From Chachezhania sediminis (GTDB lineage Bacteria; Pseudomonadota; Alphaproteobacteria; Rhodobacterales; Rhodobacteraceae): DNA of 64,000 bases. Below the pieces are notes generated by a model, which searched no databases, was not told where the DNA came from, and worked only from the letters and a program-made list of their open reading frames with translations. The stretch is taken from NCBI RefSeq assembly GCF_009765275.1, contig NZ_VOPH01000002.1, positions 124,001-188,000 of the forward strand. The letters run 5' to 3'. Shown here piece by piece: positions 27,825 to 36,016 of this stretch; positions within the stretch are counted from its first letter, which is position 1, and every line of letters begins with the position of its first letter. The position numbers and the translations under genes are program-made.

Positions 27825-28154
27825 CGTGGCATCCCCTTCATGCGATGGTCAGGTCCCCGGCGACGCCCATCTGCAGCACGTCGCGCCCAAGGGACCGCGG
27901 TCAAGGACTTCGTCGGCCAAGGCGCCGCGGAATTCAAGCGGTTCAGCCCCGTCGCCCGGGCCGGGCGGGCTGCGATCGCCGCCGGAGCGGCCTTTTGAAC
28001 GGTCGTGCACCACAGGGTCGGGGTCGCCCACAAGGACCGGCTGCAAGAACGGGCCAAGGGCCGACATTCGGGCACTGCGACGGCCGGGTCCCGGTCGCAG
28101 GAGACTTGAACCCTAAGCCGCCGCAGGCCTAGCCTGCGGCAGCGAAACCGGGAA
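27825..28154. other. intergenic region between the class II aldolase and AraC genes, with a perfect inverted repeat
   Basis: 330 bases without a supported gene. Fourteen bases before the AraC start lies GCCGCAGGC-cta-GCCTGCGGC (28120-28140), a perfect 9-bp inverted repeat that could be an operator or a leader hairpin masking translation initiation. Confidence 0.45.
28120..28140. repeat. 21-bp inverted repeat before the AraC start
   Basis: Arms 28120-28128 and 28132-28140 are perfectly complementary with a 3-base centre. On the RNA it would form a stable hairpin ending 14 bases before the ATG at 28155; on DNA it is a dyad-symmetric site. Confidence 0.6.
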
Positions 28155-29189
28155 ATGCCTGCCGTGCCGAACAGCCCCTTCCTTTCCAGCCATGGCCCGT
28201 CGTTGCGCGCCGCCGCTCTGGCGCCGATCCTGCGCCATTTCGGCGACCGGCAGGCGGATCTGGACCGGATCCTGCGGCAGCGCGGGCTGGATCCCGCCGC
28301 GGTGCAGGACCCCTATGCCGTGATCCCGCTGACCGCCTACCTGACCGTCTTCGAAGACGCCGCGCGGCTGGCGAAAGACCCGGTTCTGGGCGCCCGGCTG
28401 GGCCGGCGCATCGGCCCGGCGGATCTTGGGCCCAACGGGTTGCTGATGATCCAGTCCGGCACGATGCGCCGCGGGCTGGACCGGTTCCGCCGCAACCTCG
28501 CCTCCTTCCAGAACGGCACCGAGTCGCGACTGGTCGAGGACGGCCCGCAGGCCGCCTTCAGCTATCAACTGAATCGTCCCGATGCCGTCGCCTGGCCTCA
28601 GGACGCGGCCTTTTCCATGTCCTGCCTGTGCCACATGATACGCACCGCCTTCGATCCCCGCTGGTCGCCGGAGGAGATCCACTTCATTCATGCGCCCTCG
28701 CCGCGACCGGATGTGCTGGAACGGCTGTTCCGCGCGCCGGTGCGCTTCGGCCAAAGCGCCAACCGGGTGATCTTTGACGCCCGCGCGCTGGACAGGGTGC
28801 ACCGGGCCGAGGACACGGCCCTGATCGCCGTGATCAAACGCCACGTGGCCGACCTGATCCTGACCGAGGACACGGACACCAGCCTGTCGGACCGGGTCGG
28901 GCTGGTGGTCAGTCGCAGCCTGGGCCAGCGCCCCGTGACGCTGGACAGCGTGGCCCGCGAACTGGGCCTTGCCCCGCGCAGCCTGCAACGCCATCTGGCG
29001 GCCGAAGGCACCTCGCTGCGCCGGATCGTGCAGGCCCACCGGGAACGGATCGTGGCCACCCAGCTGGACACGCCCGGCACCAGCCTTAAGGCGGTCGCGC
29101 AAAGCCTGGGCTATTCCGACGGCACCGTCTTCTGGCGCGCCTATCGCGGCTGGACCGGGCACGCTCCGTCGAAGCGAACCCTGAGCTGA
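28155..29189 (+). CDS. AraC family regulator with Arabinose_bd-type N-terminal domain
   Basis: 344 residues, ATG with only a weak ribosome-binding site. The N-terminal two thirds (FGDRQADLDRILRQRGLDP, GARLGRRIGPADLGPNGLLM) belong to the OruR/ArgR-like AraC group; the C-terminal HTH pair is at about 255-335 (VTLDSVARELGLAPRSLQRHLAAEGTSLRRIV and LKAVAQSLGYSDGTVFWRAYRGWTG). It stands 218 bases before, and reads towards, the copper amine oxidase gene, so it probably activates amine catabolism (inference). Confidence 0.85.
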   Translation: MPAVPNSPFLSSHGPSLRAAALAPILRHFGDRQADLDRILRQRGLDPAAVQDPYAVIPLTAYLTVFEDAARLAKDPVLGARLGRRIGPADLGPNGLLMIQSGTMRRGLDRFRRNLASFQNGTESRLVEDGPQAAFSYQLNRPDAVAWPQDAAFSMSCLCHMIRTAFDPRWSPEEIHFIHAPSPRPDVLERLFRAPVRFGQSANRVIFDARALDRVHRAEDTALIAVIKRHVADLILTEDTDTSLSDRVGLVVSRSLGQRPVTLDSVARELGLAPRSLQRHLAAEGTSLRRIVQAHRERIVATQLDTPGTSLKAVAQSLGYSDGTVFWRAYRGWTGHAPSKRTLS

Positions 29190-29407
29190 GGTCCGGGCGC
29201 CTGCGTCGGCGCCAATCTGGCGCGAAAGAAGGCAGCGTGAAAACCTGTACCCTGGCCGATCTGCCACGCCGAACGGCCGCCGGACCGGGATTGTCGCCCG
29301 ACGGCCACCCTTGGCGCAAATTATCGATTTATCGGCGCATTCGGCAATTGGTGCATGTCCCCCGCCTTTTCAAACTCCCTCCAGTTCCAGCAGCCGGAGA
29401 GCCCGCC
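29190..29407 (+). promoter_or_regulatory. leader/promoter region of the amine oxidase gene
   Basis: 218 bases with an AT-rich patch at about 29318-29355 that contrasts with the surrounding GC-rich sequence and is the likely promoter position. No precise -35/-10 assigned. Confidence 0.35.
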
Positions 29408-31366
29408 ATGACCGAAACCGCACTTGCCCCCGAGACCGCGGTGAAACACCCGCTGGATCCGATCACCGCGTCCGAAATCGTCCAGCTGAAGGCGGTGCTG
29501 GACGAGGCCGGCTTCACCGGCGACGGCATCCGCTATTCCTATGTCATGCTGCGCGAACCCGCGCGCGAGACGCTGGCCGCCTTCCGGGTCGGCCAGACCG
29601 TCCCGCGGGAAATCGGGGTTCTGGTGTCCGACGTCGAGGCCCGCAAGGTGACCGAGGTCGTCATCGACATCCCTGCCGGGAAGGTCGTCCACCGGCGGGC
29701 GTTGGACCCGTCCCGGGAAGGCTGGGGCCCGGTGCTGGACGAGGATTACGTGGCGGCCGGCGACATCGCCAAAGCCGACCCGCGTTTCATCGAGGCGCTG
29801 GCCAAGCGCGGGATCACCGACCTCGACACCGTCTTCTGCTGCCCGCTGTCGGCCGGTGTCTTCGGGGACGAGGCCGAGATCGGCCGCCGGATGCTGCGCG
29901 TGCTGAGCTTCCATGCCCCGGATCCGGAGGCCATCCACATGCTGTGGGCGCACCCGATCGAAGGCGTCGTCTGCCATGTCGACCTGACCGAACGAAAGGT
30001 CCTGCGCTTCGTCGATACCGGCTACATGCACGTGCCGGAGGAGACGGACGACTACCTCGACCCCGCCATCGCGCCGCGCACGACGATGAAGCCGCTGAAC
30101 ATCACCCAGCCCCAGGGCGGGTCCTTCACAATGGCGGACAACGTGCTGGAATGGGAAAACTGGTCCATCCGCGTCGGCTTCAACGGGCGCGAGGGGCTGA
30201 CTCTGCACGACATATCGTTCCGGGACCGGGGCGTGAAACGGTCGATCCTGAACCGGGCGTCGATATCGGAAATGGTGGTGCCCTATGGCGAACCGCAGCC
30301 AACCCATGAATGGCAGAACTATTTCGACGCGGGCGAATACCAGTTCGGGCGGCTGGCCAACAGTCTTGTGCTGGGCTGCGACTGCCTGGGAGAAATCCAT
30401 TATGTCGACGCCACCGTGGTCGACGACTTCTGCAACCCGGTCGAGATCAAGAACGCGGTCTGCATCCACGAGGAGGACTTCGGCACCCTCTGGAAGCATA
30501 CCTGCGTCTTCTCGGGCCAGTCGGACGTGCGGCGGCAGCGGCGGCTGGTGGTCAGCTTCTTCGTGACCGTCGGGAACTATGATTACGGCTTCTACTGGTA
30601 CTTCTACCTCGACGGCCGGATCGAACTGGAATGCAAGGCGACCGGCGTTGTCTTCACCTCGGGCAGGCCCGAAGGCGACTATGAATGGGCGACGGAAATG
30701 GCCCCGCGACTGGGCGCGCCGCAGCACCAGCACCTGTTTTCCGCCCGTCTGGATTTCGCGGTGGACGGGCCGCGGAACGTCGTTGACGAAATCGACGTGA
30801 AGCGGGTCCCCATGGGGCCCGGCAACCCGGTGGGGAATGCCTTCACAAGGCAGATCACAAGGCTGCAACGCGAAGGCGATGCGCAGAGGGTCGCGCGGAA
30901 CGACCTTGGCCGGATCTGGCGCATTTCATCGACCGACCGGGCCAACCGCGTGGGCGAGCCCACGGCCTATGTCCTGACCCCCGAAGGGCTGCCGCTGCTC
31001 TTGGCAGACGACGAGGCGTCGATCACGAAGCGGGCAGGCTTCGCGACCAGATCGCTGTGGGTAACGCAGTTCGACCGGGACGAGCTTTGGGCCGCCGGCT
31101 ATACGCCGAACCAGCATCCGGGCGGCGCGGGCCTGCCGGCCTATGCCGCCGCGGACAGATCCGTGAATGGCGAGGATATCGTGGTCTGGCACACGTTCGG
31201 CCTGACCCATTTCCCCCGGTCCGAGGATTGGCCGGTGATGCCGGTCGACTATGCAGGTTTCAAGCTGCGGCCCGAGAATTTCTTTGACCGCAATCCGACG
31301 CTGGACGTGCCGAAGGACCCCAACGGCGCCCATTGCTGTCATTCCAACAAGACGGCGGCGGAATGA
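29408..31366 (+). CDS. copper-containing primary amine oxidase
   Basis: 652 residues from the ATG at 29408 (GGAGAG upstream). The active-site Tyr391 in GNYDYGFYW is the one converted to topaquinone; catalytic base Asp307 lies in NYFDAGEY; copper ligands are His440 and His442 (QHQHLFS) and probably His601 (GLTHFPRSEDWPVMP). The enzyme oxidises primary amines to aldehydes with release of NH3 and H2O2 (EC 1.4.3.21). No signal peptide is evident, unlike periplasmic TynA, so it looks cytosolic, of the Arthrobacter type. Preceded by an AraC gene on the same strand; ends in a strong hairpin. Confidence 0.95.
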   Translation: MTETALAPETAVKHPLDPITASEIVQLKAVLDEAGFTGDGIRYSYVMLREPARETLAAFRVGQTVPREIGVLVSDVEARKVTEVVIDIPAGKVVHRRALDPSREGWGPVLDEDYVAAGDIAKADPRFIEALAKRGITDLDTVFCCPLSAGVFGDEAEIGRRMLRVLSFHAPDPEAIHMLWAHPIEGVVCHVDLTERKVLRFVDTGYMHVPEETDDYLDPAIAPRTTMKPLNITQPQGGSFTMADNVLEWENWSIRVGFNGREGLTLHDISFRDRGVKRSILNRASISEMVVPYGEPQPTHEWQNYFDAGEYQFGRLANSLVLGCDCLGEIHYVDATVVDDFCNPVEIKNAVCIHEEDFGTLWKHTCVFSGQSDVRRQRRLVVSFFVTVGNYDYGFYWYFYLDGRIELECKATGVVFTSGRPEGDYEWATEMAPRLGAPQHQHLFSARLDFAVDGPRNVVDEIDVKRVPMGPGNPVGNAFTRQITRLQREGDAQRVARNDLGRIWRISSTDRANRVGEPTAYVLTPEGLPLLLADDEASITKRAGFATRSLWVTQFDRDELWAAGYTPNQHPGGAGLPAYAAADRSVNGEDIVVWHTFGLTHFPRSEDWPVMPVDYAGFKLRPENFFDRNPTLDVPKDPNGAHCCHSNKTAAE

Positions 31367-31371
31367 GCAAA

Positions 31372-31394
31372 GGCCCCTCCGGACCGGAGGGGCC
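31372..31394 (+). terminator. hairpin after the amine oxidase gene
   Basis: GGCCCCTCC (31372-31380) and GGAGGGGCC (31386-31394) form a perfect 9-bp stem with a 5-base loop, 5 bases after the stop. There is no T-run. Confidence 0.6.
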
Positions 31395-32033
31395 GCACCC
31401 GCCCTGCCAGGCGTATCAACCCGGGCACGTGCCCGGCCTTTCGATCTTCACGCGGTAGCCCTTCGGCTTGGGATCCGCTTTGGAACAGGATCCGACGGCG
31501 ACGCGCAGAGCCCCGTCCTGTCCCGGGTCCTGTCCGTGGCCATGGCGCTGCACTGCGAAGACAAGGACGGCCCGCCAAGGCGGGGCCGGTCGGGATGGGC
31601 CGTCCGGGGCTTATTCCGCCGGAACGCCTGCGGCACGGCGGACGGCCAAGGGGAAGGCCCGCCAGGTCATGCAATGGAAAACGGCGGCGCGAGGGCGCGG
31701 TCTTTCCCCGGTCTGATCGTATCAGGAGAAGAGCAGCGCCGTTGCCGCGGGATGGCCCATCGGGGCCGGTCGGTTCAGGATCGGCGCGTCCTTGCGACGG
31801 CGGCAGGGTTAGCGACACTGCCTAAACATTCAGATTGAATGAATAGTTTTGCATGCCAGGACATTTTTGATGCTTTTACCGGTTTCTGGCGCCCGCCGGC
31901 CCCGTGACCCCGGCGCAGGGGATGGAACCGGGGCCGGACTGGATGCGAAACCGGTGAATTGCCGAAGTTCGGTGCAGTTTGCGAAACCCGGTCCCGCCCG
32001 TGCAGGGCGACCGGCGGCGGTGGAGAGGCGGCG
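31395..32033. other. 639-base non-coding stretch rich in inverted repeats
   Basis: No gene I can support. It contains the 16-bp palindrome CCGGGCACGTGCCCGG (31421-31436), a 9-bp inverted repeat GGACGGCCC/GGGCCGTCC (31565-31573, 31597-31605), an AT-rich patch with CATTCAgatTGAATG (about 31825-31839), and another 9-bp repeat at 31896-31937. On the minus strand the frame ending at the palindrome reads ...GYRVKIERPGTCPG-stop, which resembles a protein tail, but it opens only about 45 codons upstream with no ribosome-binding site. It could be gene remnants or a structured RNA. Confidence 0.4.
31896..31937 (-). terminator. possible terminator downstream of the Rrf2 gene
   Basis: CCGGCCCCG (31896-31904) and CGGGGCCGG (31929-31937) form a 9-bp stem with a long loop, about 100 bases after the Rrf2 stop on the minus strand. 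No T-run. Confidence 0.35.
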
Positions 32034-32504
32034 CTACCGCGTCCGGATGCGCCGCGGCGATTCGAGCCGCCGGTTCGCCCCTTCGGCCGCGCCTTGCAGG
32101 ATTGGCAGCGTTCGGGGATGCGACAGGATCCCGTCGGCCAGGCTGTAGCGGTCCAGGGCGTCGTAAAACGCGACCTTGGCCTCTTTCAGGCCCGCGACAA
32201 GCCCGCAGGCGCCCAAAAGGATGCAGGAGGCGCAATCGACCAGCCTGGTCTCGCCCTCCATATAGCGCACCACGTCGCCCACCCGGATATCGGCCGCGGA
32301 ACGGGCCAGCGCCACGCCGCCGGACCGGCCGCGCGTGCTTTGCACAAAGCCGCCGTTGACCAACTGGTTCACCACCTTCATCAGGTTGCTTTGGGACAGT
32401 TTGTGCGCTTCGGCGATTTCGGAAATGGGGACAAGACGGTCCTGGTGGGCGCCCAGATACAGGCAGACCCGCAATGCATAATCTGTGAATTTCGAAAGAT
32501 GCAT
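32034..32504 (-). CDS. Rrf2 family (NsrR/IscR-like) iron-sulfur regulator
   Basis: 156 residues from the ATG at 32504 (a GTG at 32513 would add three). MHLSKFTDYALRVCLYLG is the standard Rrf2 N-terminus, followed by the winged helix ISEIAEAHKLSQSNLMKVVNQLVNGGFVQSTRGRSGG. Three Cys in DCASCILLGACGL are the expected cluster ligands, but the first two are spaced C-x2-C, tighter than the C-x5-8-C common in NsrR and IscR; the second pair keeps the usual C-x5-C. It may sense NO, iron or redox state. It sits beside a Crp/Fnr regulator on the same strand, but separated by a 169-base gap. Confidence 0.85.
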   Translation of the reverse strand: MHLSKFTDYALRVCLYLGAHQDRLVPISEIAEAHKLSQSNLMKVVNQLVNGGFVQSTRGRSGGVALARSAADIRVGDVVRYMEGETRLVDCASCILLGACGLVAGLKEAKVAFYDALDRYSLADGILSHPRTLPILQGAAEGANRRLESPRRIRTR

Positions 32505-32673
32505 GGCCGCCACCGCCCCTTAAACCATTCGACATTGAAGAATGATTTCCCCAAGGTCAACCACGCCCGGTTCTGCAGTGGTGATCAGGCCACGCCCTTC
32601 CGACGATGCCATGCCTGCAACAAACCCTGCACTGAAGCCACGATGCCTATCGCAGGTCCCCAGGGTCCTGACC

Positions 32674-33387
32674 CTAGATGTCGGATTCCACGAACTGCTG
32701 CAGTTCGTCCCGTTCGACCACCTCTATCACGCGATAGCCGACCCGCAGCCAGCCCTTTTCGGCGAATCGACCCAGGGCCGCGTTCACCGTCTTGCGCGAG
32801 GTGCCGGTCATCACCCCCAGATCCGCCTGCGAGATGTTGACCTGCTCGGGTTGCATTTCTGTCACGCGCAGCAGGGCCGAGGCGATGCGGCGTTCTTCGG
32901 ACAGGCTTTGCAGCTCGTGCAGGGCATGCATCAGGACGTCGAGGTTTTCCATCAGAATGCCGACGAAGCAGCGCGTCACCGGCAAGGGGTCGCGCTGGGC
33001 CATCTGTTCCATCGCTTCCAGCGGCAGGTGCATCAGCCAGCATTCGCCCGCTGCCTGCAACATCAACCGCCGCTTGGCCCGGCCAAGAAAGCCGCCTTCA
33101 CCCAGCCAGGCGCCGGGATTGCTGACATGCATGAGACGCGGCGTTTCCTGTGTCGGGCTCATCATCACCATCAGCGATCCGGTGACCAGACCATAGATTC
33201 CCCCGGGCGGATCGCCGGGCCGGAACAGGACATCCCCCTTCGACAGGCGCACCAGGTTCGCGCGCTCCATGACCGCGTCCTGGAAGGCCGGCGGCTGTCT
33301 GGACAGCCAGCCGACAGAAGTCAGGATCTCCCTCGCCTGGGCGGGCGTCATGGGGGTGCCGCGTCTGGTGCCGGTAAGATCAGCCAT
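32674..33387 (-). CDS. Crp/Fnr family transcriptional regulator
   Basis: 237 residues, ATG with AAGG upstream. A cyclic-nucleotide-binding-like beta roll (about 30-140; LSKGDVLFRPGDPPGGIYGLVTGSLMVM) is followed by a dimerisation helix and the HTH QVNISQADLGVMTGTSRKTVNAALGRFAEKGWLRV (about 182-217). No N-terminal Cys cluster, so it is not an Fnr-type oxygen sensor; the pocket lacks the clear cAMP-binding Arg-Ser pair. Upstream of the Rrf2 gene on the same strand. Ligand unknown. Confidence 0.85.
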   Translation of the reverse strand: MADLTGTRRGTPMTPAQAREILTSVGWLSRQPPAFQDAVMERANLVRLSKGDVLFRPGDPPGGIYGLVTGSLMVMMSPTQETPRLMHVSNPGAWLGEGGFLGRAKRRLMLQAAGECWLMHLPLEAMEQMAQRDPLPVTRCFVGILMENLDVLMHALHELQSLSEERRIASALLRVTEMQPEQVNISQADLGVMTGTSRKTVNAALGRFAEKGWLRVGYRVIEVVERDELQQFVESDI

Positions 33388-33699
33388 TTCGATACCTTGG
33401 TTTCATCCCATGTGACCTTCGGCAGAAAAAGCCGGACGAATGTCCGCCGCGTGACAGTCTGCACAACAGGATCGGCCTATGATGCGCCGAATCGATTGCT
33501 TGGGGGGCGATACGATGGCGAACCGCGTGCCCTGTCCATGCTTTTTGCGCGAAATCGCATTCAACTGGTCGATTCCTGACGTTTTGCCGGTCCTTCCCGG
33601 CACCGCCAGAGGACCGTTCCCCCATGTTATGACCTTGCCGTCCCGGTCCTGGACAAACGCCGCGTGATCATCGGGGGCACAACGAACGGCTCTGCGGGC
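33388..33699. other. intergenic region between the TPR protein and Crp/Fnr genes
   Basis: 312 bases. It should carry the Crp/Fnr gene promoter. CGGACgaatGTCCG near 33431-33445 is a small dyad. A frame starting ATG near 33515 (51 codons, plus strand) was considered but has atypical codon choice and no clear family. Confidence 0.35.
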
Positions 33700-35472
33700 T
33701 CAGATCTCGCCCGAGGCGACCTTCCTGGCCTTGTCGAGGCCGGCAAGGACCATGGCGACGGTCTCATCGTCGACGCCGTGCTGGCGGAAATAGGTAGCGA
33801 CGCCCCGCTGCATGGCGGGCACACTGTCCATCCGCTCCAGCGCCTCGCGGGCACGGGCGGACTGGCCCAACGCGCCCGCGACAATGGCCGACATCGCCTC
33901 GCCGAACCCTGTGTCGTCGTGTTCGTAGCGGCGCACGATCCGGTCCATCGCGACATAGTCGCCGTTCTTGAACCGATCCAGCGCGATAGCATAGTTGTAC
34001 CAGAACGGCGGGTTGACCGTCCGCGCCATGGCGCGTTCCAGAAGCGGCAGGCCTTCTTCCGGGTTGCCACGGATCACCAGCCGATAGCCCAGCTGCGCCA
34101 ACGCATCGGGGTCGTTCGGGTTGAGCTCGGCCGCTCGGCGCGACAAGCGCTCGGCGCGGTCGAAATTGCCCGTGTAATACTCGACCGCGGCAAGCGACTT
34201 CAAAGCCAGCGTGTTGTCGGGGTCCAGCTCCATCGCGCGTTCCGACGCGGCACGGGCAGCTTCGTAATCCGGCGCGGGGTCCTGGTGGCCGTCAAAGGCG
34301 AAACGGCCCGCATCCAGGTAGGTCCAGCCCAGCATCGCCCAGGCATCGGCATAATTCGGATCCCGTTCGACCGTCCGCTGCAGGCAGTCGATGACCGGCT
34401 GATAGGTCGTGTTCTCGAACGCGCGGCGATAGCCGAAGGCGCGCTGGACACACAGATAGCTGTCGATCTCGGCCGAGGCATCCATGGCCGCCTTGCGGCG
34501 CAGGTCATCCGCGATCACGCCATAGGTCTGCCCCAGGGCCGTGGCGATCTCGTCCGCGGCTTCGGCCTGGACCTTGGTCAGGGCCTCCGGGCGCAGCGGG
34601 CGCTGATAGCTTTCGCTCCACAGGATGCGGGCGGTGCGGGCATCGTGAAGCTCGGTAAAGACATAGACCGTTTCGTCCTGCACATGGACGTTGCCCGTCA
34701 CCTCGTAGAAGGCGGGCAGCCCGGCGCCGGAAATCGCACGGCCGACACGTTCGCTGTCCCAGTCATAGACCCGGATGCCGGGAAAGCGCATCAGATCGCC
34801 GATCAGCGCATTTGTCATGCCCATCGCCATGAAGCGGCTGCTTTCCGTGGGGCCGGCGGATTCGAAGGGGCGCACGACGACGGCCGGCAGGCGTGCCTCG
34901 GCCCGGGTGCCGACCAGATCGCGGTCCCAGACCTGCCACAGGAAGATCCCGCCCCCGGCCAGGACCAGAAACAGGACCCCGGCCAGCGGCAAAAGAAGAT
35001 GCGACAGGCGCGACCGGGGACGCGGATGGCTTTCCGGTGTTGCAACAGGTTCCGGCGCCGCCGGGTCATCCGGTGCAACAGGTTGGTCCGGAACGATATT
35101 CGTCCGCTCGAAGGTGGGGATATAGCTGCCCTTGGGAATCGCGATGCGCACCGGGTCGGTCCGGCCGGCATTGGCATAGTACCCGTCCAGGTCGGCCCGC
35201 AGGCGGCGCGCTTCCAGCCGCACGACGGAATCGGACTGCGGGTCGAAATCCTCGCTACGGCCGAAAACCTCGACCGCGATGGTATAGCCCTTCAGCCGCG
35301 GGCCATCGCCCGCCAGCGTCCGTTCGACGATGTATTCCAGGAACGCCCGCCGGCGCGCGTTGGCCGAAAAATCCGAACTGGCCAGCACACGGTCCAGGGC
35401 GTCACGCATGTCTGCCTGGGTCGGGGCATTGCCTGTGGACCCATGTGCCGTGTTGTCGTCTGGGGTGACCAC
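33700..35472 (-). CDS. membrane-anchored TPR protein with winged-helix-like N-terminal domain
   Basis: 590 residues from a GTG at 35472 (GGAGG 5 bases upstream). The N-terminal 100 residues (FLEYIVERTLAGDGPRLKG, FGRSEDFDPQSDSVVRLEARRLRADLDGYY, VRIAIPKGSYIP) form a small domain found at the front of many 'adenylate cyclase-like' or CadC-like TPR proteins. A Pro-rich linker and one membrane helix (about 145-170) follow, then a TolB-N-like domain (about 185-300) and TPR repeats (about 345-560). No cyclase catalytic domain is present. It is divergent from a sulfatase gene, fitting a one-component membrane sensor/regulator; that role is inferred. Confidence 0.7.
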   Translation of the reverse strand: MVTPDDNTAHGSTGNAPTQADMRDALDRVLASSDFSANARRRAFLEYIVERTLAGDGPRLKGYTIAVEVFGRSEDFDPQSDSVVRLEARRLRADLDGYYANAGRTDPVRIAIPKGSYIPTFERTNIVPDQPVAPDDPAAPEPVATPESHPRPRSRLSHLLLPLAGVLFLVLAGGGIFLWQVWDRDLVGTRAEARLPAVVVRPFESAGPTESSRFMAMGMTNALIGDLMRFPGIRVYDWDSERVGRAISGAGLPAFYEVTGNVHVQDETVYVFTELHDARTARILWSESYQRPLRPEALTKVQAEAADEIATALGQTYGVIADDLRRKAAMDASAEIDSYLCVQRAFGYRRAFENTTYQPVIDCLQRTVERDPNYADAWAMLGWTYLDAGRFAFDGHQDPAPDYEAARAASERAMELDPDNTLALKSLAAVEYYTGNFDRAERLSRRAAELNPNDPDALAQLGYRLVIRGNPEEGLPLLERAMARTVNPPFWYNYAIALDRFKNGDYVAMDRIVRRYEHDDTGFGEAMSAIVAGALGQSARAREALERMDSVPAMQRGVATYFRQHGVDDETVAMVLAGLDKARKVASGEI

Positions 35473-35616
35473 CGTGTCCTCCAAATCACTGACCGTCGCC
35501 GCGGCGGCAGGACAATGCTAGGCGCGACACATGCTACAAGATCGCCGAAACATGCAATCTTCTACCTCGGATCTTCGTCAAAGAGACGCCGAAATCCAGT
35601 GATAAAATCCTTTTGT

Positions 35617-35628
35617 CACATGCATGTG
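35617..35628. promoter_or_regulatory. 12-bp palindrome, candidate operator
   Basis: CACATGCATGTG reads the same on both strands and lies in an AT-richer patch 145 bases upstream of the TPR-protein start. No known consensus is matched. Confidence 0.4.
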
Positions 35629-35914
35629 GCAGATTTCCTACCGAGGGTGCGCACATGTTCGCCCCTTCCGCGCCGCGGCCGGCGAGAGAATATGCCTGCA
35701 GTTCAGTGCAGGATCCGGGTTCGACGACCCCAGCGGAGTTCCCGCGGCTTTTGCTACCGAACCGGGAGGTGGGCGTGCATTGTATGTTTGCCAGCAGCGA
35801 GTGTTTTTCCCCGGCGTTTCGCCGGCGGGCTGCGCACGCCCACCTTTCCCACACGATCGGGCGCAGCCGCCTGCCCGACTGTATCGTGGCTCGATCGAGC
35901 ACAACCTTTACAAA

Positions 35915-35941
35915 AAAAGATCATCAACAAATGCATCTTTT
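35915..35941. promoter_or_regulatory. AT-rich inverted repeat upstream of the sulfatase gene
   Basis: Arms AAAAGAT and ATCTTTT, 13 bases apart, with inner CAT/ATG pairs nearly extending the dyad. Located 76 bases before the sulfatase ATG, where an activator or repressor site would be expected. Confidence 0.4.
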
Positions 35942-36016
35942 AGTAGTCCTAGCAATTTCAGAGAATAGCGCAGTTGCTCCGGCAGCGTGCCATCAACCAA
36001 GACTTGGAGGATCATT

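Larger units (their letters stand above)
35473..36016. promoter_or_regulatory. divergent control region between the TPR regulator and sulfatase genes
   Basis: 544 bases, no supported gene. It contains the perfect palindrome CACATGCATGTG (35617-35628) and an AT-rich inverted repeat AAAAGAT (35915-35921) / ATCTTTT (35935-35941) about 80 bases before the sulfatase start. Both are candidate regulator sites. Confidence 0.5.

Noticed and set aside
31430-31580. Short minus-strand frame ending GYRVKIERPGTCPG
   Set aside because: Looks protein-like at its end but has no convincing start or ribosome-binding site and opens for only about 45 codons; kept as an observation, not a gene.
32480-32504. NsrR half-site-like AAGATGCAT at the start of the Rrf2 gene
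   Set aside because: The bases encode the conserved N-terminus MHLSKF of the protein and only one half site is present, so coincidence is more likely.
33479-33667. Small plus-strand frame between the TPR protein and Crp/Fnr genes
   Set aside because: Codon choice is unlike neighbours and there is no recognisable family or good ribosome-binding site.
33700-35472. Annotation as adenylate cyclase
   Set aside because: Only the N-terminal domain, TM helix and TPR region are present; there is no cyclase catalytic domain.
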